NCBI GenBank assembly: GCA_012519025.1
Contig: JAAYQZ010000043.1
Location: 1 to 51,174 of the forward strand
Length of the DNA stretch: 51,174 nucleotides
Source of the DNA: Bacillota bacterium
GTDB lineage: Bacteria > Bacillota > Limnochordia > DTU087
Direction: 5' to 3'
The position numbers were made by a program, and so were the translations under genes. The notes beneath the pieces are model-generated. The model worked only from the letters and a program-made list of their open reading frames with translations. It searched no databases and was not told the origin of the DNA. Shown here in pieces: positions 44,514-51,174 of this stretch (the stretch's first letter is position 1; each line of letters begins with the position of its first letter).

Positions 44514-45347
44514 ATGGGATCAATGCGAGATATCCGACGCCGGATTAGAAGCGTGGAAAGTACACAGCAGATTACTCGCGCTATGAACATGATTGCCGCC
44601 TCTAGACTGCGCAGAGCCCAGACGAGTGCGGAAACCAACCGTGCTTTCACTAATGCTGTTTGGGATGCTATTCAAGAAATTGGGAGTCACCGAGTCAGCA
44701 GCCCATTTTGGCGACCCCGGGAGCAAGGTGTCGATTGTTATATAGTTGTCGGTGCTGACAAGGGCCTCAGTGGGCCCTATAACTCCAACATCTTAAGGCA
44801 CTTTCTGCAGTCTCCGGGGGCCAGCGATGGTATGCATGCCATCGTCGGACGCAGGTTGCGAAGTCAGCTGGAATTTAGAGGCATCTCTGTGGACTATTAC
44901 GAGGAAAGCGGCGATTTACCCGATCCCGAACAGGCTGAAAGAATTGCCAATCATATTATGCCGTTATTTCAATCAGGTGAGATTAAAACAGTTACTCTAC
45001 TTTATACAAGGTTTTTCAATGTGCTCAATCGAGAACTGCAGACTGTTAGGCTTTTGCCGCTGGATGAGCTGCGGCAAGAGAGAAGCCGACAGGACCTTCT
45101 TTGGGAGCCATCGGAGGAGGCTGTTTTTGAAAGACTTGTTCATCATTATGTCACCTCTTTGATTTATAACGGCCTTTTGGAAGGTAAGGCAAGTGAGCTG
45201 TCAGCGCGCATGGTCGCAATGGATGCTGCTACGGAAAATGCGGACCAGGTTATTAAAGAATTGACGCAGCTTTACAACCGGGCAAGGCAGGCCAGTATTA
45301 CCCAAGAGCTTGCGGAGATTGTGGGCGGTGCTGAGGCTCTGCGCTAG
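44514..45347 (+). CDS. atpG: ATP synthase subunit gamma
   Basis: About 277 residues; the rotor shaft. N-terminal helix RDIRRRIRSVESTQQITRAMNMIAASRLRRAQ and C-terminal helix ending in TQELAEIVGGAEAL are the two long helices of the coiled coil. ATG 44514 is 10 nt after GGGGGG; ATG 44523 is possible. Confidence 0.95.
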   Translation: MGSMRDIRRRIRSVESTQQITRAMNMIAASRLRRAQTSAETNRAFTNAVWDAIQEIGSHRVSSPFWRPREQGVDCYIVVGADKGLSGPYNSNILRHFLQSPGASDGMHAIVGRRLRSQLEFRGISVDYYEESGDLPDPEQAERIANHIMPLFQSGEIKTVTLLYTRFFNVLNRELQTVRLLPLDELRQERSRQDLLWEPSEEAVFERLVHHYVTSLIYNGLLEGKASELSARMVAMDAATENADQVIKELTQLYNRARQASITQELAEIVGGAEALR

Positions 45348-46741
<1,394 letters not shown>

Positions 46742-46742
<1 letters not shown>

Positions 46743-47008
46743 TGGCAGGCTTACGATTGCGTATAGTAACGCCCCATGATGAGCTTTTAGACGACTCGGT
46801 GGATCTGGTCATATTGCCCGGCAGTGAGGGGCAGCTGGCCGTGCTGCCGGGACACATCCCCTTGGTAACCACACTCAAAGATGGGGAAATCCGAGCGGAT
46901 AAAGACGGAACCAGGGAAAGATTCTTTGTTGGAGGAGGCTGGGCGAAAGTATCCAGTCAGCAAGTAATTGTCTTAGCTCGCGAAGCAGAAGCCGTTGAAG
47001 GCAAGTGA
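46742..47008 (+). CDS. atpC: ATP synthase subunit epsilon, N-terminal domain only
   Basis: 88 residues, against about 130-138 for most bacteria. The beta-sandwich domain is complete (RIVTPHDELLDD, GQLAVLPGHIPLVTTL, GGGWAKVSSQQVIVLA), but the protein stops at AEAVEGK, where the C-terminal helical hairpin would begin. That hairpin inhibits ATP hydrolysis in bacteria such as E. coli. A terminator follows within 25 nt, so no second reading frame is likely. GTG 46742 overlaps the atpD stop. Confidence 0.93.
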
Positions 47009-47030
47009 AGCAATTGAATCTCTCTTGGGG

Positions 47031-47059
47031 AAGGGGCCGGTCGGCCCCTTCTTGAATTT
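47031..47059 (+). terminator. Terminator of the ATP synthase operon
   Basis: AAGGGGCCG (47031-47039) with CGGCCCCTT (47042-47050), tight loop, then a T-rich tail (TCTTGAATTTT). Confidence 0.85.
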
Positions 47060-47139
47060 TAAGTTGAATCTTTAAGTCACGAACTGCAAAAGGATAGCAG
47101 TCTGTGATCAGATTAAATCAACACAAGGAGGGAATTTGC

Positions 47140-48060
47140 TTGGTTTGGACCCAGGAAAGTCAAGAAGAGCGGCGAGTGAAACTCTATGGTCTGTTGGGTG
47201 AACTGCCCCCTAGGGATCGACCAGTTACCGGTAAACGGCTCAGTGAAGTTGAACACGATACATATACTTTGGAAACATGGGTTTTGGATTTGAACGGCAT
47301 TGAGCCGGTACCTGCTTATTTTACCAGACACCACAAGGCTACAAGGCCTTTTCCAGTTGTGCTCTTTAATCATTCCCATGGTGGTGATTGGGTACTTGGC
47401 AAAGATGAGTTGATACTTGGCCGAGAGTATCTTGCGGATCCACCTTACGGTGACGAGCTGGCCAAACGCGGCTTTGGTGCACTAGCCATAGATGCCTGGA
47501 ACTTCGGAGAAAGGCGGGGTAAGAAAGAGTCAGAGCTCTTCAAGGAACTCCTTTGGCAGGGTCAAGTTCTATGGGGTTTAATGGTCTATGACAGCCTAAA
47601 GGCAGTAGATTATCTTATGGGAAGGTCTGATGTAGATAGTGCTAGGCTTGCTACTTTAGGGATTTCTATGGGCAGCACCATGGCCTGGTGGGTTGCGGCT
47701 TTAGATCCAAGAGTGAAGGTATGTATCGATATCTGTTGTTTGACGGATTTTCATACTTTGATCAAAACAAGAAGCCTTGATGCCCATGGATTATATTATT
47801 ATGTTCCCAGTTTATTGAAGTACTTCGACACGGCATCCATCAATGCGTTAATCGCACCAAGACCACACTTAGGTTTGGCAGGCAATCATGACAAGTTAAC
47901 ACCTTCTGAGGGACTGGAGCGCATAGATACTGCTTTACGTAAAGTATATACCAACATGGGGGCTGAAGACGCCTGGCGACTTTTGCGGTACAACACAGGT
48001 CATTTTGAAACGAAAGCCATGAGGATTGAGATTTTGCGGTTTTTGGAAAAGTGGCTTTAA
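47140..48060 (+). CDS. Alpha/beta hydrolase (dienelactone hydrolase-like)
   Basis: About 306 residues. Nucleophile elbow GISMGS near residue 183 gives the serine, GNHD near 252 the aspartate and TGHFET near 287 the histidine; an HSHGGD segment near 80 supplies the oxyanion region. The substrate is not evident. TTG 47140 is 7 nt after AAGGAGGG. It stands alone between the atp terminator and a bidirectional terminator. Confidence 0.85.
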   Translation: MVWTQESQEERRVKLYGLLGELPPRDRPVTGKRLSEVEHDTYTLETWVLDLNGIEPVPAYFTRHHKATRPFPVVLFNHSHGGDWVLGKDELILGREYLADPPYGDELAKRGFGALAIDAWNFGERRGKKESELFKELLWQGQVLWGLMVYDSLKAVDYLMGRSDVDSARLATLGISMGSTMAWWVAALDPRVKVCIDICCLTDFHTLIKTRSLDAHGLYYYVPSLLKYFDTASINALIAPRPHLGLAGNHDKLTPSEGLERIDTALRKVYTNMGAEDAWRLLRYNTGHFETKAMRIEILRFLEKWL

Positions 48061-48093
48061 GATAGGAATATTCCGCAGCACGGACAAGTAAAG

Positions 48094-48118
48094 AAGGCGC
48101 TCTTATGGGGAGCGCCTT
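48094..48118. terminator. Bidirectional terminator between convergent genes
   Basis: Nine-base-pair stem AAGGCGCTC (48094-48102) with GAGCGCCTT (48110-48118), 7-nt loop. A T-rich stretch lies on the minus-strand side (CTTTACTTG). Confidence 0.75.
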
Positions 48119-48131
48119 GAAATTGCATATC

Positions 48132-49229
48132 TTATCTTGCTGTGAGAGTGTCTAGAATGCGCTTAGCGGTGGGAGGGCAGCCTGGAACATGGTTTTTAAA
48201 CTTGGCCTTCGTGCAGCTTCCTATGCCCAATGCATCACTGTCAGCATGATCACCTTTTCCCAGAAAGCCCTGTCCGATTGCAAACCGAACAGTTTTGCCT
48301 AAGTGGCCGAACTGTTCTTCATATCGCATCAAGGCGTAAATCAAACTGCCGTAGCAGGCGGAACAAGCTTCACGTTCATCGATATAATCTCTATAGCGTT
48401 CTGCTATAGGATTCGCCGGTTGGGCGACCACTGGAGGCGTATCACCATCAAAATGTTCAATGATATTGGCTCGGCTGAGTTCAGAAGAGCCAATATCAAA
48501 CTGGGCAGCGAGGGACACGTAAGGGACATCCTCTAAATCATATCCCAAAAGCTGAAGGACGTAAGTGTCAATCAAAACAGGATCAACTCCCGCGATGATT
48601 CTGCCCATGTTGATGGGTGTGCCGCCTTCCTCAAATGTCAAATCACCTATGATGCCGTCCACAATTACCCAGTGTGTTGGTAGGGCCTGTCCTAACGCAG
48701 CAATGGGTTTGTGCAGACCAAGGCGGTGAAATCTGCGCTTTTCTTGATCGGATATACAGCCTTTTAAGTTTTTAAGGGCACATGTGATTCGAGTCTGACA
48801 GTGAGCTTTGAGAACCGGCACGTTGATCAAAAAGTCGGCTGCCAAGGCTTCTTTGCATATGTCTATGTCCATTCCTCGAATGCTGATCTTTGCCACAGCA
48901 TCCTTCTGCAAATTGATCAATGGGATGTTGTATTTCTCTGAAATCGCTTCATAGCCGCAGTTTCGAAAGGCTCTTTCTGTGCTGTAGCCAATAGCAGAAC
49001 CCTCGATAATGCGAATGTCTTTATGCCCTTGGGCCTGCAAATAAGCAACAATAGCCTCCACTAAGGCCGGATCGGTTGTTGCGCCTTGGTCAGCCGGTGT
49101 CGGCACCACAAGGTTCGGCTTAATCGCGATTCTGCTACCTCTGGCAGGTTGGGGAAGATCATTGAATATGGGTGTAAGTAGATCTACAGTAATTTTGTCA
49201 GTGTATAGTACATGTAATCTGGATTTCAC
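48132..49229 (-). CDS. DUF362 domain-containing protein
   Basis: 365 residues. The DUF362 core is seen in IAIKPNLVVPTP, RIIEGSAIGYSTERAF, FLINVPVLKAHCQT and DGIIGDLTFEEGG. Two cysteine patches near the C terminus (CSACYG and CTKAKFKNHVPGCPP) could hold a metal or cluster, but the classic ferredoxin pair is absent. Function unknown. ATG follows a GGAGGTAG site. It is last in an operon behind peptide-transporter ATPase genes. Confidence 0.85.
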   Translation of the reverse strand: MKSRLHVLYTDKITVDLLTPIFNDLPQPARGSRIAIKPNLVVPTPADQGATTDPALVEAIVAYLQAQGHKDIRIIEGSAIGYSTERAFRNCGYEAISEKYNIPLINLQKDAVAKISIRGMDIDICKEALAADFLINVPVLKAHCQTRITCALKNLKGCISDQEKRRFHRLGLHKPIAALGQALPTHWVIVDGIIGDLTFEEGGTPINMGRIIAGVDPVLIDTYVLQLLGYDLEDVPYVSLAAQFDIGSSELSRANIIEHFDGDTPPVVAQPANPIAERYRDYIDEREACSACYGSLIYALMRYEEQFGHLGKTVRFAIGQGFLGKGDHADSDALGIGSCTKAKFKNHVPGCPPTAKRILDTLTAR

Positions 49230-49269
49230 TAAGCTACCTCCTGAACTACTGCTTCAGCCAGTCCGTTTT

Positions 49270-50307
49270 TTAACCATTTGCCATTTTACTGCGGGCTTCG
49301 TATCCCATAAGATCCAATTCATCGGCTAGGTGGCACGCCACGTAATGTTCGGTACCTTCCTTTGCTACAAGTTCAGGTGTTTCCTGCCTACATATGTCCT
49401 TAGCATGTTGGCAGCGGGGGTGGAAAGCACATCCGGGGGGCGGGTTTGATGGGTCAGGGACCCCGCCCTCAAGGGGAACTCGCTGAATCGGTGATCTAGG
49501 ATCCGGTATGGGTATGGCCATGAGCAGAGCCTCGGAGTAGGGATGTTTTGGCGTTTTATAGATTGCCTCCGCATCTGCCATTTCTACTATTTTGCCAAGA
49601 TACATAACCATAACTCTGTGACTCATATACTCAACAACATTGAGGTCATGGGCAATGAATAAAAAAGTCAGATCAAATTCGTCTTGTAGATCTGAAAGTA
49701 GATTCAGGACTTGAGCCTGTACGGAAACATCCAAAGCCGAGACTGGTTCATCACAAACGATCAGTCTTGGACGGAGTGCCAAAGCCCGCGCAATACCTAT
49801 ACGCTGTCTCTGCCCGCCGCTGAACTCGTGGGGATAGCGATTCATTTGGTAAGGGCTCAATCCCACTGTCCGCAAAAGCTCGGCAACGCTTTCCATCCTC
49901 TCCCGGCGACTGCCGATTTGATGGATATGAAGCGGCTCAGCGATGACATCGGCAATAGTCATTTTAGGATCTAAAGAAGAATACGGATCCTGAAAAACCA
50001 TGGCGATATCTCGACGGACTTCTTTCAATTCCTCCGATTCTAGTTGGGCCAGGTGTTTAGTCTCACCGTTAGCGCGGAAAGCAAGGGAACCAGATGTTGG
50101 GTCAAGCAGGCGAATTATGCATCGTCCTACTGTAGTTTTACCGCACCCGCTTTCACCGACCAATCCTAAACACTCACCACGGCGTATATGAAAACTGACA
50201 CCGTCAACTGCGCGCACTTGCCCAACTACTTTTCGGAAAAAGCCCCTATGAATAGGGAAGTGTTTGACTAGGTCGTTTACCTCAAGAATATTTTGCGAAT
50301 TCGTCAT
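49270..50307 (-). CDS. Oligopeptide ABC transporter ATP-binding protein (OppF/DppF)
   Basis: 345-residue ATPase: Walker [10 protein letters not shown], signature [15 protein letters not shown], Walker [14 protein letters not shown]-loop FIAHDL. The C-terminal oligopeptide-transporter extension has [13 protein letters not shown] with a cysteine cluster. It pairs with OppD to power an oligopeptide, dipeptide or nickel importer. ATG 50307 overlaps the end of the next gene by 4 nt. Confidence 0.93.
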   Translation of the reverse strand: MTNSQNILEVNDLVKHFPIHRGFFRKVVGQVRAVDGVSFHIRRGECLGLVGESGCGKTTVGRCIIRLLDPTSGSLAFRANGETKHLAQLESEELKEVRRDIAMVFQDPYSSLDPKMTIADVIAEPLHIHQIGSRRERMESVAELLRTVGLSPYQMNRYPHEFSGGQRQRIGIARALALRPRLIVCDEPVSALDVSVQAQVLNLLSDLQDEFDLTFLFIAHDLNVVEYMSHRVMVMYLGKIVEMADAEAIYKTPKHPYSEALLMAIPIPDPRSPIQRVPLEGGVPDPSNPPPGCAFHPRCQHAKDICRQETPELVAKEGTEHYVACHLADELDLMGYEARSKMANG

Positions 50308-51174
50308 GCCGGTGTCACCTCTTTAACTGAATCATACAACCAACACTTCACAGAATGGGATGATGTCACTTCATATTCCCCCGGCTCCTGTTTATGGCAA
50401 ATCTCCGTTGCTTCAGGACAGCGGGGGGCAAAATAGCATCCTTTGGGCAGTGCCAGCATATTGGGCACAGACCCTCTAATCGAGGTCAAACGCTCTGTAC
50501 GGCCTATCCTTGGTATGGAGTTAAGCAGGCCGGTAGTATACGGATGCTTGGGGTTGTAAAAGATTTCATCAGTAGATGCGTTTTCTGCGATCTTGCCAGT
50601 GTACATGACAACTACTCTATTTGCCATTTCTGCAATTACTCCAAGGTCATGGGTGATGATCATGATTGAGAGGCTCAAATCTCGCTGTAGGTCTTTTAAC
50701 AACCCCAAGATCTGCGCTTCAATCGTTACATCCAGGGCGGTCGTTGGTTCATCGGCGATCAAAAGCTCTGGGTTACAGGATAAAGCCATAGCTATCATAG
50801 CCCGCTGCCTCATGCCTCCGCTGAACTGCCAGGGGTATTGGTCAACCCTTCTTTCCGGTACTGAAATACCTACTTTCCTGAGCATATCAATGGCATGTTC
50901 TCGGGCCGCCTTTTTGTCGAGCTTTTGATTTAATCGAATTGCTTCGATGATTTGATCCCCAACAGTATAAACTGGGTTAAGAGCGGTCATCGGTTCCTGA
51001 AAGATCATAGATATTTCATTGCCTCGAATATTTCTCATTTGGGTACTTTGCGGGTGGAGCTTGGTGATATCGATGACCTCGCCGCTTTGCTTATAATACG
51101 TAATCTTACCGTCTACAATTTGACCGCGGGGTCGGCGAATCAGCTGCATAATAGATAAAGCCGTAACACTCTTG
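50304..51174 (-). CDS. Oligopeptide ABC transporter ATP-binding protein (OppD/DppD), partial
   Basis: The gene runs off the right edge. The frame stays open to the last bases, where GKS-VTALSI of the Walker A helix is partly visible, so the M at 51149 is internal. Present: [13 protein letters not shown] (Q-loop), [15 protein letters not shown] (signature), [12 protein letters not shown] (Walker B), and the oligopeptide tail with [10 protein letters not shown]. Permease and binding-protein genes, if present, lie outside the window. Confidence 0.93.
   Translation of the reverse strand, partial: KSVTALSIMQLIRRPRGQIVDGKITYYKQSGEVIDITKLHPQSTQMRNIRGNEISMIFQEPMTALNPVYTVGDQIIEAIRLNQKLDKKAAREHAIDMLRKVGISVPERRVDQYPWQFSGGMRQRAMIAMALSCNPELLIADEPTTALDVTIEAQILGLLKDLQRDLSLSIMIITHDLGVIAEMANRVVVMYTGKIAENASTDEIFYNPKHPYTTGLLNSIPRIGRTERLTSIRGSVPNMLALPKGCYFAPRCPEATEICHKQEPGEYEVTSSHSVKCWLYDSVKEVTPA

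Overview
The window is one contiguous stretch of chromosome from a Gram-positive, endospore-forming bacterium (Bacillota). The evidence is the gene order rsmE-mtaB-hinT-rpsU-nfeD-floA-yqfC-yqfD-phoH-pgpH-ybeY-dgkA-cdd-era, the sporulation genes yqfC, yqfD and a GerMN-domain gene, strong AGGAGG ribosome sites, and many TTG and GTG starts. The c-type ATP synthase subunit and the clostridial style of MurD suggest an anaerobic clostridial or Limnochordia-like lineage; that placement is inference. No phage, insertion sequence or CRISPR array was seen.

Layout. 1-11.7 kb: the end of rsmE, a YfcE-type phosphodiesterase with no conventional start codon, mtaB, hinT, rpsU with its own promoter and terminator, nfeD-floA and a yqfB-position gene, then yqfC-yqfD-phoH-pgpH-ybeY-dgkA. 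11.8-16 kb: an envelope-related insertion into the usual dgkA-cdd-era order (a LysM/M23 protein with an altered zinc motif, an opposite-strand HAD phosphatase, two tandem DUF881 membrane proteins). 16-20.5 kb: cdd, a GNAT acetyltransferase, era, queA, tgt, yajC. 20.5-21.5 kb on the minus strand: smpB and tmRNA (ssrA), with a leader that contains a terminator-like hairpin. 21.6-29 kb: an ABC ATPase, its permease and an unrecognised secreted membrane-anchored protein in one overlapping operon, then a second anchored extracytoplasmic protein, a large multidomain cell-wall amidase and a GerMN protein. 29.2-32.9 kb: murI, murD, rph, rdgB. 32.9-33.3 kb: a tRNA Pro-Gly-Arg-His operon with a consensus promoter.

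33.5-39 kb: a conserved helical protein of unknown role, a stand-alone receiver domain with a structured leader, a ROK kinase, a GmhA-like sugar isomerase, a two-domain RsmC-like methyltransferase with a basic tail, and lrgA-lrgB. 39.1-40.0 kb: three small unknown genes. 40.1-47.1 kb: the complete F-type ATP synthase operon atpZ-I-B-E-F-H-A-G-D-C, whose c subunit has the sodium-binding residue pattern and whose epsilon subunit lacks its C-terminal domain. 47.1-51.2 kb: an alpha/beta hydrolase and, convergently, a minus-strand operon of oligopeptide-transporter ATPases and a DUF362 protein running off the right edge.

The best candidate for an undescribed system is the ABC ATPase-permease-secreted protein operon at 21.7-24.8 kb with its anchored neighbour. 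Other leads are the AUA-start phosphodiesterase, the hairpin between the ribosome site and start of floA, the smpB leader hairpin, active-site substitutions in DgkA and the M23 protein, and the probable Na+-coupled ATP synthase with a short epsilon subunit. All calls come from reading the sequence by eye with family knowledge from memory; no searches were run.
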